Shown here one piece after another: positions 15,001-24,517 of a stretch of 64,000 bases of DNA. The stretch covers positions 18,296,974 to 18,360,973 of the forward strand of contig NC_061786.1 of assembly GCF_022458985.1 (NCBI RefSeq). The letters run 5' to 3'. Source of the DNA: Mugil cephalus. Lineage: Eukaryota; Chordata; Actinopteri; Mugiliformes; Mugilidae. The first letter of the stretch is position 1, and every line of letters begins with the position of its first letter. The notes under the pieces are model-generated. The model was given only the letters and a program-made list of their open reading frames with translations. It did not search any database and was not told the origin of the DNA. A program made the position numbers and the translations under genes.

Positions 15001-18000
15001 TCACGGTACACAAACGTAACATTGTTTTCAGGCATGACTAACCGTATTTGTCGTTTAACCACTTTATATTGTATCTGTCCTTAGAAATGGGTCAAGGTCT
15101 TAAATTGTTTATGAATGTATGCCTTCATCTCAAATCCCAACAGCAAATCCGCCAGGAGCTGCTGGACTCGCAGCTTAAAGTTGCCTCGCTGCAAGACATG
15201 TCCCTCCAGTTGCTGGTCAACTCTCAGGGCAGCGACTGCCTGGAGGCCAAGGAGAAGGTTCACGTCATAGGGAACCGACTGAAACTGCTGCTAAAGGAAG
15301 TAACCAGAGACCTCAGAGAGCTGGCTAAGATCCTGGACATAACAAGCAGCCAACAGGTACAGCTACAAACACACACCGGCCTGTGTTACGTGCACAAACT
15401 TGAGGATCCTGTTACAAAAAATATTACATTTTCACTGCGCATTTTGGAGGAAAAACGATTAAAATATAATTTAGATTGACTTCAGTTGCCTAAATGTTTT
15501 ATTTAATGCATTGAGAGAGAAACCCTTCAATCTCACATGCAGATTTTTATAATTGTTTCATTGTCTAACAGTTCAATTCTCTACAGTGTGGTTTCATTTT
15601 ATTACTTTGTTTATAAGCCCCTCCTTTTTCAGGATCCTTTATTAAAAGGCCAAAGTTTACAGATTTACAGAGTGGGAACAGATGACGGTGCAGAATGTTC
15701 TGAGTCTGTTTTGAGATTTCATGTTTAAACTATCTGATCAGTAAATAGATTCAGAGATTGGAAAACAAACAGCAAAGTGGGAAACTATCCCACAAACCTG
15801 GAGGGGAGGGAGGCAAAGTGTTCAGGTGCATCTCCATTAGTGTGTTAATGTGTTACTTTAACCTCTCAATAATCACCAACGTGGCATTATTAAGTAATCT
15901 AGCTCCAAAATTAAAAACTTAGTTTTGGAGCTAGTACACCTTCTTTATTTTAGTTATTTACTAATTCAGCCCTCACATGGAGCACATTTCTTAAAAAAAT
16001 ATACATGCATACTAGGTGCTGTTTCAGTAAAGGAGAACTTAGTGGGGTTCTGATTCAGATGGCTGGTCTAAGTGTCTGAATCTGTTGATTCTTAATGTGT
16101 TTTTCTTGTGTTAGTGTTACTACAATTTAGAACAGCACCTGTCAAACTCTAGTCTCTGTAATGGCAAATAAAATGAAGGCCATATATTTCATCCCCACAC
16201 TTGGACAGCAGGCCGGTAAATGACTGCCACTGTCTGATATCTAATCCATTCCTTTTCTCTCTGTGCGTTTCTCTTCATCGTCATCGTCAGGATCTGTCTT
16301 CGTGGTCGTCCGCCGATGACCTGGACACGTCTGGCTCCCTCAGTCCTGTATCAGGAAGGAGCACACCGAGCCGGCGACGATCGGTAACGTTAAACCGTAC
16401 CTGTACATGCTACTCTATGAGAGCCAGGTGTTTGGTGAACCCCGCGTAGACACATAAAGTAACATGTGCCTCGAATGCCCCACCGAAGACCAGATTCACC
16501 CCCGCCATCCCGAGACCTCTCCTCTCACCTCTCTACACCTCCACAACCTGCTTCACTCTCCCTCCTTCTGGATTCGACTTGTGTCAACTCTTTTCCTCTT
16601 CTTCTTCTTGCATGTTGTCAGTTCCCAGGGAAACTTGGAAATCCTCTCTTTCCGACTTTTAGTTCTTATCTCTTCCTTTCTGTTCTTGGAAGACCTTTCC
16701 AGTTCTGTCCTATTTGTCCCTTTTTCTCTTTCAGTTTGTCCAAACTGAGACTTCCCTCTATTTATTTCTCACTCTAGATTAGATTTTACCCTTTTAGACG
16801 TACCCTCAGGAATACTGGCTATTATTAAACAGTTAAACCGTATGGAATGTGCAGTCGGTTTAAAGCGAGCATGACCTTGTATATGTTTTGTGTTGTAGGC
16901 GGCAAGAATGAGATAAACGTATTCTCTGCACATTTATCTGAAGATCAGTCCAAATAAGCATGTCACTGCTTATATTGTGTGTACGCTACTAAATGTCCGT
17001 GTTACCAGAGAGATTCATGCACTCATGATTTACTGCACTCGCAAGTCGGAGTGATTCAAAGCAGTCGCGCACTTTGAAAAGCCAGATTCCTTATTCTCAC
17101 GGGTTACGAAATCTGTCACCTCCACATATGATTTTGTTGCTGCTCTTCTCTCATTTTGGGTTTTTCTTTTCATCGATAGCTTTGTCTTGATTTGCCTGGA
17201 CTGAAACATACTTTCTTTCTTTTACCCCCCTCCCCCTCCCACCTGTTCATTGCAAACAGCAACGGGGCAAATGTAGTCTGTCACAGCCTGGACCGTCTGT
17301 GAGCAGTCCACACCACAGGTACCTTTCTGTTGGTTTCTAGCACACCCAGAAGATAATGGAACTCATCAGCCCATGATGCGCTCGGAGACTGGTTCATGCT
17401 TTTCTGACACGATTAAACGACAAGAAGCTGTCGAACCCGATGTTTTAATGCTTGTCCCAGATTAGCAGCTCATGATAGTGAATTCCATCATCTTCTGTAC
17501 GTCTAGACGCTCTGTGTTAGGCTAGGTGAGGAGGTGAGTGGCAGCCCACGCATCCTTGATAAAAGAGTTTTCACAAGGAATGGTGCAAGACCTCTTCTCC
17601 GCCGATGTCCTCGGCCGCTTAATCTCGCTAACCGGAGGGCGTTTCCTTGCGTGTAACACAAATATTCCTCTACACCTAACACTCCTTCGCTGTTACTGAG
17701 CGCACACACTTTTTCCCTCTCCTTCCAAGTGCCAAGCCAGTAAATGTCTGCAATGAACAATACAAAGGCTGCAGTTTCTCTTTCTCTATCGCTTCCTCTT
17801 ATCTCTTCCTCTCCTGTATGTGACATTTCTTCTTCACGTTCTTCTTCTTCTTCTTCTGCTGCTGCTGCTGCTTCTATCTCACTGACTATCCACCATCTCC
17901 CCCCTCCAGTCTGTCATCCCTGAGTCTCGCCTCTCAGGTCTCCATTTGTCGAGTGGTAAAGGGGCACCTTTAGTCGTACCTCACGTAGTCCGTGCATTCC

Positions 18001-19270
18001 TGGAGCGAGTGGTCGCTTTAAAAGTGAAATCAGAGCAGATTGGTCCCACGTAAAATAATTTAACCTCGAATGCATTTCTTTCACTGTAGGTATGTAATTA
18101 AGCTTTTAACTGTCTGCTCATCACTGAGGCTATACCAGGACAGTTTTGACCGAGGGTGATGGCGACTTTAAATGACAGTTAAATTAATAGCTTGACACTT
18201 TGTCAAATATCCTTATTTATTTTCTTGACCTCGAGCTTTTACTTATTTAACGTCACATGTTAAAAAGTGGTACCACTAATCTAACTCAAGAAAGTGAATT
18301 GGCATATATATATATATTTTTTTTTAAACTACGTAAGTGGTATAATTTAGTGTCAGAAGAAGATTGTTTCTTATTGCTATGCTCTCCTTGCCTTGGCATG
18401 CTTTGCATTTTTCAACGGGACACAAACCGTCAAAGAGTTTATTATTAAATTTGAGACGACGTTAATATCCAGCTGATAACTTGCAGCATGCCTTTTTTTC
18501 TTTTATCCTAACACCTTCTGCAAAGGAATGCAAGCTCACGTATTAAATGTGTTTGTCTGCTGCGGGGGTTGCAGTGCGTATGCCTTCAGGACTGTTTTGT
18601 GGCCGTCTTGTAATTGTGTTTATCCACCCAGTCTCAGTCAGCATGTAGATCACAGTGTTTAACATGTGTTTAACGTGTTGGCAGTGTCTCTCAAACATGC
18701 AGTTCCCCGTTGTTGTCGAACTGAGGTCTTATTTGGATTGAAAATAGTCAGACAACGCCTAAACAATGAGGGTTGTGGAAAAAAGGATATTCAATTAGGA
18801 TGTAGTTTGTTTATTGGATTAGACAAATTTCATTTGGAAGTTATTTGGGAGTCTATTTCTGAAGCAAAGACAAACAGTCTGGTCAGGTTGGGGTTATAAT
18901 GTCATTACAGAGTTGTGAAAGTAGTAATTGAGCCTAAGAAGCGGTTTGATATGTCCTTATTGAACGATGATTGCTGAACCTTAACTAAACCCCAGTCTTT
19001 GTTGCGGTGTGAATGTGTGTGAGCAGGTCTCGCAGCGGCGCTGGATCCGCTTCCTTCCCTTCTGAGACGGAGACGCCGTCAGCCCGTCGGTCTTCGTTTC
19101 TGCGGCGCGTCCTCTGGGTGGCGCTGCCTCTCCAGCTCCTCCTGCTCCTGTTGGTGGTGTTTGCCTTCCTGCTGCCCTTGTCCGAGGAGGACTACTGCTC
19201 TCAGTCCAACAACTTTGCTCATTCCTTGTACCCGATGCTCAGCTACACTAACGGACCACCTCCGGTGTAG
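1..19270 (+). CDS. syne1: Nesprin-1, C-terminal part (spectrin repeats plus KASH domain), 5' end outside window
   Basis: Outer nuclear membrane protein that binds SUN proteins and links the nucleus to the cytoskeleton. I read 47 coding exons: 1-132, 220-348, 451-606, 784-993, 1094-1195, 1291-1410, 1543-1743, 1888-2061, 2277-2408, 2979-3175, 3279-3411, 3523-3705, 3896-4045, 4260-4436, 4538-4693, 4808-4963, 5085-5255, 5452-5585, 5667-5871, 6010-6192, 6291-6437, 6522-6676, 6853-7000, 7085-7179, 7279-7513, 7589-7783, 8052-8177, 8294-8449, 9084-9242, 9660-9826, 9917-10079, 10530-10717, 10819-10969, 11060-11242, 11403-11540, 11819-12010, 12095-12422, 12828-12896, 13655-13782, 13947-14073, 14172-14383, 14596-14796, 14877-15005, 15144-15356, 16291-16383, 17260-17318, 19027-19270. 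They join in frame into about 2,533 residues. Close matches to recalled human SYNE1 (LLEEIAERL, MLKFSSMAPELERLNELGYR, RDTPASVDSIPLEWDHDYDL) make it nesprin-1, not nesprin-2. Exons 37-40 encode an unstructured linker between spectrin repeats. Which teleost paralogue (a or b) this is cannot be told here. Confidence 0.96.
12828..12896 (+). CDS. syne1: syne1 23-codon cassette exon (DV23-like)
   Basis: A 69-bp exon flanked by a clear acceptor (cttccag) and a GT donor, phase 1 on both sides, so it can be skipped or included without changing frame. Counting from its first split codon it encodes 23 residues starting DVVIPESPEAYVKL. This matches, from memory, the mammalian nesprin-1 cassette called DV23, which is alternatively spliced. 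It lies in the unstructured linker between the last spectrin repeats. That it is alternatively used in this fish is inference from the symmetric phase and the conservation. Confidence 0.85.
16485..16795 (+). repeat. Pyrimidine-rich intronic tract in syne1
   Basis: Inside the intron between 16,383 and 17,260 about 300 bases are strongly C/T-biased on the plus strand (many cctc, ttcc and tctt runs). The frames that open here are by-products of the base bias. There is no tandem unit. It could act as a splicing-regulator binding region for the downstream short exon; this is a guess. Confidence 0.5.
17838..17873 (+). repeat. TTC/TGC trinucleotide microsatellite
   Basis: Consecutive ttc units followed by tgc units in the last syne1 intron, about 40 to 70 bases upstream of the candidate alternative acceptor at 17,910. 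It belongs to the pyrimidine-rich stretch leading into that acceptor, so length changes could affect its strength. Confidence 0.75.
17910..18089 (+). other. syne1: Candidate alternative syne1 exon ending before KASH
   Basis: Inside the last intron (17,319-19,026) a long CT-rich tract ends in a strong acceptor (ctcccccctccag). If exon 46 (ending at 17,318 with two bases of a codon) is spliced here, the frame stays open for 21 codons, starting SLSSLSLASQ and ending RVVKGHL, then stops at 17,971-17,973. A strong GTATGT donor follows at 18,090, so the piece could be a 180-bp penultimate exon carrying its own stop. Mammalian nesprin-1 is known to make a KASH-less brain form by including a penultimate exon with a stop; this would be the fish counterpart. 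There is no transcript evidence. Confidence 0.45.
19027..19270 (+). CDS. syne1: syne1 terminal exon encoding the KASH domain
   Basis: The last coding exon starts after gagcag and ends at TAG 19,268-19,270. It encodes a basic Ser/Arg-rich stretch, a leucine-rich membrane segment (VALPLQLLLLLLVVFAFLLP) and a lumenal tail ending YTNGPPPV. The tail matches the SUN-binding KASH peptide, including the terminal PPPX motif. The cysteine 23 residues before the last residue is present; in nesprins it can pair with a SUN-domain cysteine. The segment EEDY-C has one residue fewer than human EEDYSC, but the spacing from this cysteine to the C-terminus is unchanged. Confidence 0.96.
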
Positions 19271-20138
19271 GAGGGGGGCGGCCGGGAGAACGCTAGATTT
19301 CTGGCATCAGCGTGCCGAGATCCTTGAAATGATCAATCATGTTGGCAGCAAAAAAAAAAAAAAAAAAAAAACTACTCTGATCATCCATTTTTACTGCAAA
19401 AAAAACAGCTGCCATCTACAGTTAATATCTCTGTGTGTAGCACATATAGGAAGCATCTCGCTATGTTACTCTGTGTAATGCCGTGTCAGTTAAGGAGAAT
19501 TTTTTGGTGTAACAAGACTGGATAAACTGGGGCTGTAGCCCACAGTGGATATCTGCTTAATGAATGGACTGTTCACTCAGTCTGAAGAGAACCGCTAGTA
19601 GACAGCACCAAAGTTAAATGCCGAAATATAGCCTGTGAATCTGCTTGTAACTCGAAAAATTTGTAAACGAAGACGACGAAAGATTTAATATATCTCACAC
19701 TGCAATTATTTTTTTACCTGTATTTTGGCATGCGGTTTTAACCTTTGCTTTTATTTACATCCTTCATTGTGTCTGTGGTAAAGTTCTTTTTTTTTTTTTT
19801 TTAACTCGAATACATTGATTCACATGAGAGTCGTTTAAGCCAAGCGTTTTAGTATCAAAGTCAAGACGCAGTCCAAGAGTTTAACCTCTAACATCAGCCA
19901 TTTACGCTCTTTATACATCCTGCTGGTTTATTTTTTAAAAGTATCAAACACGTCTTTAAGATGGAGAACTATGACGTATAGAACTAATGTATATTTTGTA
20001 TGACTGTCAGTTCGGTATCAAATGTATAACAGTCCAGGATTATTTAATGTGTACATAATGCAAAGAAGTTCAAATGACAAATGTATGTATATGCGACCAT
20101 GAAAAACAATGCCAAATCCTCAATCTGATATTTGTGTC
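19271..20138 (+). other. syne1 3' UTR and convergent 3' ends with ccdc170
   Basis: This stretch after the syne1 stop is AT-rich with A and T runs (19,350-19,370; 19,788-19,802; 20,180-20,192). I saw no canonical plus-strand AATAAA before the ccdc170 stop, so the syne1 transcript may use a variant signal or run into ccdc170. No other gene was seen. Confidence 0.5.
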
Positions 20139-20144
20139 TTTATT
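20139..20144 (-). promoter_or_regulatory. Poly(A) signal of ccdc170
   Basis: Plus-strand TTTATT reads AATAAA on the minus strand, about 145 bp past the ccdc170 stop. It is the first canonical hexamer seen after that stop. Confidence 0.55.
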
Positions 20145-20289
20145 AGTTGTTGTTTTTTGATGTGATTTTACACAAATACAAAAAAAAAAAAACAGCTTTT
20201 GAACAATTATTTTATACTGAAAAATATGTATTTTCACGTGCCTTTTTAAAAGATAATTAACATTTTAAGTGCATACGATTTGGACGTTC

Positions 20290-23200
20290 TCATGCGTCCC
20301 CTGGACATGCAGACCTGGAGGTGGAAGCGTCCAACGCGGAGCTGTTGCTCAGGTCCTGGATCTGTGGCAGGTGAAGCCTCTGATGAGTAGAACAGCGCCA
20401 GGGCATGTTGACGTGATGATGGAGGTGGTGATGGTGATGATGAGAGTGAAGAAGAGTTTCCAGCAATCTGATGATTTCATCGTTTGGAAGAGACGCAGCT
20501 GAGGCGTCCAGGCCCAACATCTGAGAGATGACCATCCGGAAATCCAGCAGCTGAACAACGGGGAAATAAAAACTTTAAAATGTCAGGCTACTCCGAGTCG
20601 CGTTCAGGCAGTATAGTTAATTTCTTGGCCACTTGGGGGAAGCACAAGCATCATGTATCAAAAGACCACGACAAATGCGATCCTATGTGGAACATATGCA
20701 CCTATATTTAGAACCTAAACATTAATTTGCATCTGAAACAGCCTCGGAAAATAATTTTTAAGCCAAGGATCCACTTACTTGCTTGCACATCTTGTGACCT
20801 TCCTCAGTGGATAATATGGTAACAACTAAACAAGCTAAATGGCAGCTAACAAACTCCATTTGCAGGGGAAGGCCATGGGATGAAGCTGAGCTTCTTCTAG
20901 ACTGCTGACCTATTTTTTTTTTTTTTTACCTCTACATTACTCTGACCTCTCTCTTGCTGTCGGACAGCTGAGCCAGGCTCTGTCTGAGGCCGTGGAGTTG
21001 CTGCTGGTCCTCTCTGGTCTTCTTCTCTTGGCTCTGCAGGTCTGAGCTCACCGTGCTCAGCTTCTTCTCCGCACTCGCCTTCAAATCCACCAGCTGATCC
21101 ATCTTCTTTTTCTGCTCCTGCACGGTCTTACTCTGTTCCATGACTTTCAACTTGACAGGTTAGACACAGCAGAGAACCCGAGTGGGTGTTTGTGTTTAGT
21201 GAAACAACAGCGACTTTGGCTTCTTGCTCTAAAATGCTCTGATACTTGGTAAAGCGTGCATGTTTCCTCCGCCCCCCCAACCCTATCAACCCTAACACTG
21301 ACACAAATACACCAAGAGCTACGGGGTGAAAATTCCTCTGGAGTGAAGTTGGGTCCAAACCCTTCTCCCCTCTACCTTGAGCTCATTGGTGTGGGAGAGC
21401 TGGGCCTTGAGCTCGGTGTTGGACAGCCTGATGGCCCTCAGTTCTCCCTGGAGGCGCTCCACTTTTTTCTGCAGCTTCCTGGCCTCCACGTGTGCGTCGT
21501 CCCTTTCCACGGCCAACGCCGACCGACACCTCTTGTCCTCCTCCAGCTCTGAAACCTTCTTCCTCAGAAGCTGAATGTGGAGCGCTTTGCTCTCGAGCTG
21601 GTCTTTCTGTGACCTTAACTTTTTTAGGAAGGGAACGTGTAACGTGTGAGATTTGTGCATTTAGAGATGAGGCTTCTATATAATTTAAATCAAAGATGAC
21701 ATGTGGGATTAATGCACACTTATACAATTTTGTGACTGATTTGAAAGTGTCTAAAAATAAAATGTTGCAGAAAGTTTCTCAGCTACCTTACGCTGTAAGC
21801 TGTAAGTCAGACTTTTACTCTCCACCAAAGAAGTTCCCTCATGTTTGACAAGCTGTTCTGCACGAGACAGGATGAGTTTTAGCCTCATGTCGAATCCGAG
21901 ATCAACAGCAATGCTGTCGACCTTCATTGTCTCCGACAGCTGCTCCAGGAACTCCTCATACTACACACACATACATATAAAGAATGGAAATAATTAGGGG
22001 CATATGTAACTGAACTAGACACATTTTCACACCTGCAACTGACACTTCACCCACATGCTGCTTGCTGTGTTGCAACCCGTCGCGATGCACGTCCGCCGTG
22101 AGCAGCTCGGCCTCCAGACCTCGCAGCCTCTCCCTCAGGTCCTGGACTTGCTGCTCGGCGAGCTGAGCCCTCTGCTGCGAGCTGTGCCGGAGCTCCGTCT
22201 GCTCGCTCAGCTCCTCGGAGGCGCGACACAGCTTCGCCTCCATTTCTGACACCGTCTGCGCAGCCGGGATGACAAATGTTGGTATTTATAAAAAGAAAAA
22301 AATGACACTTTATCTGGACGTAAAATGGCCTCTTTGACAGATAGAAGCCACAGGTGTAGATACAAGTGAATGCATTTATTCAGTGGCTCTACATTTGTAA
22401 TTACATTTTACGCTATGATCCTCCACTTGCACATGCACTAAAAATAAAATACACAGCACTGTATTAAATTAAATGTAAACCAGCTTATAAATCAGTAACA
22501 TACTCCCTTCTTGAAGTCAGCTATAATATTTGAATGCTGGTTATTTCATCATTTTTATCAAGGAGGTTTATAAATTCTTTGTGCACTTTAGAAGAGGCTG
22601 AAGTTGATTCAGAAATCTTCGTTCCGACTCCTCACCTTGTTGCAGAGGTTGTCCAGTTTCTGTAAAATCTCACTCTCCGTTGGGAGAATGACACTGTCAG
22701 ACTTCCCCTGCAGGAGGCCGGCCACCTTTTCCAGGAACGCCTGTAGCTTCCTCTCCGTTGCCTGGTTCTTTCTCTCCTGCTCCTCCACCTGTTTCTCCAA
22801 ACACTGCGACTCTCGCCTGGCGGCCTCTATCACTCTCCTGCTGGCCTCAAACCTCTCAGTTAGGGTCTGCTTCTCTGTCTCGACGCTCCTCCTTCCCACC
22901 ACCAGACCATCCATCTCCTGAAAGAGACCAAAACACCACGACAGAAACACAATTTTTTTTATGTATTTTAAAGCTGTTTGTGCATTTGTCTTGCAACTAG
23001 TGGCTTTGCACATGACACTTAGGAGAGTTTTGAGTTGTTCAAGTACCGTTCTGAGTGAATCAAGTGCAGCTGCACTGCTGGCGGCCTTCCTCCTCTCCTG
23101 GTCCAGCTCTGCCACCAGCCTCAGCACCGTCTCCCTGCTGGCTTTGCACTCCACCTCACAGGACTTCACACTCTCCTCCAAAACAGCAATCCGCATCTTG

Positions 23201-23387
23201 AGCCTCTCCTTCTCATTAGACTGGTATTTATGAAGGCAAATGATAATAAATAGTAATTAAACTTTTTTTTTCTTTGAAATTAATTCAGCGTTTTGGATGC
23301 AAAACGTTCAATGTTTCAATTAAACTTAATGATTCAATTAAAGCAAAAATAAGTGCCTACCTCATCGGAGTTGTTCATGACTTCCAT
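20290..23387 (-). CDS. ccdc170: Coiled-coil domain-containing protein 170
   Basis: Long coiled-coil protein; the mammalian orthologue is associated with Golgi-linked microtubules. Eight coding exons on the minus strand: 23361-23387 (ATG), 23047-23220, 22636-22917, 22055-22255, 21787-21960, 21376-21618, 20947-21150, 20290-20550. Every exon is a multiple of three and in phase 0; they join into 521 residues. Nearly all is heptad-rich Glu/Lys/Gln/Leu coiled coil. The C-terminus carries LLDFRMVISQMLGLDA and then a histidine run (HSHHHHHHLHHH). Identity rests on overall type, recalled C-terminal similarity and position between rmnd1 and syne1, as in human. It is shorter than the roughly 715-residue human protein, so an N-terminal exon may be missing or the fish protein is shorter. 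The donor of exon 7 could also be at 20,941. Confidence 0.82.
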
Positions 23388-24517
23388 AATTAGAAGTGTT
23401 GCAGGGGAACTCACAGCAGGCAATTGTTTCTGTTTCAGCAAGTGTCCTGGCAACACCAAACACAGGCTACACCGGGCTCAACCCGAGGGGGCGCTGTAGT
23501 CAAGAGCAGGCTGATATTTAGAGATTTTATCTTTAACTTTTTAATATCATTCTAATTATTATTTTTTATGTATAGATAATTGCGTTTTAAACAAACCAGG
23601 CGAATTTATTCACAATAAAAACAGACGTATTTATCATAAAATCAGATAAAGGACGCGTATGTGAAGGTCAAATGAATGGGACTGAATTCATCCCTGCGTA
23701 ATGACTTTCAGGTAGCACGTTCTCCAAAGGCAACAACCTTTACTTATTTGCTATTCACTATCCAAAGCACAACACGTCGCTCTTATAATCTATTGTCTGT
23801 TCGTGCCTTATATAAATTTTAAACATATATCAAACGGAGCATAACTTAGTTAGCTACAAACCTAGCAGGTAATTGACCTGCAAGTCTAAAATAAGGGCAA
23901 ACACTCCCCACAGCCTTACGTCATCTCAAATAGGAAGTGAGAGGTAAAAACTTTATTAACAAACACCAAACACGCCTCCTTGGTCTGTCATGCTGGATGT
24001 CATGTAGTTAATGTTGGCTTCACGACTATATTTTAAAACAACGCTTAACCCAAATGCCGTTTTCTGACACCGGAAGTCATTTCTAGCGTTGCCTTTTCTT
24101 TCTTTCTTTCTTTTTTTTTTGAATTGCTTCTTTTGGTTTGCTGGTGAGCTAACTCTCGGCTAACGCTAACTAACTTACCCTCTGGTTGCATCATTAGTGT
24201 CATATGTCTTGTATTATTCTCACAGTTTGTACAGGTCGGTTAAATCCTATTAGGACTGATAGTCAGGTAGTAATGGCTGCTTCTCGTTATTGATAGCTAA
24301 TGCAGTCAAGGTCAGTTTTGCTAATTTTGTTTCCAATTTTTGACTTCAAGGTTAATTTAAGATGCTTAAAATGAGGAATGTTTAGTGTAAATCAATCTGT
24401 AAACATGTCCGGGTTGTTTTATACATTTCTTAAAACGTTAACATACCCTGACGCATCGCTTACTGAAGCTCTAATAGCACTATTTTTTTCTGTTTTAGCT
24501 GTACCTGTCTATGGAAG
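23388..24517. promoter_or_regulatory. Shared head-to-head promoter region of ccdc170 and rmnd1
   Basis: About 1.1 kb separates the two divergent start codons. A likely untranslated first exon of rmnd1 ends at a GTGAGC donor near 24,143, and the rmnd1 coding exon begins after a ttttag acceptor near 24,500. The transcription starts may therefore be about 700 bp apart. Includes a T-rich run at 24,097-24,120. The layout suggests a bidirectional promoter; no core element stands out. Confidence 0.5.
23482..23495 (+). promoter_or_regulatory. CTCF-like half motif
   Basis: The sequence CGAGGGGGCGCTG matches the 3' part of the vertebrate CTCF consensus (AGGGGGCGCT) but not its 5' part well. It sits in the ccdc170/rmnd1 divergent promoter. 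Motif match only. Confidence 0.3.

Noticed and set aside
16201-16449. Read-through of the syne1 exon ending at 16,383
   Set aside because: Retaining this intron would add about 20 codons and a stop, but any retained intron does so; there is a normal donor and no special signal, unlike the candidate at 17,910.
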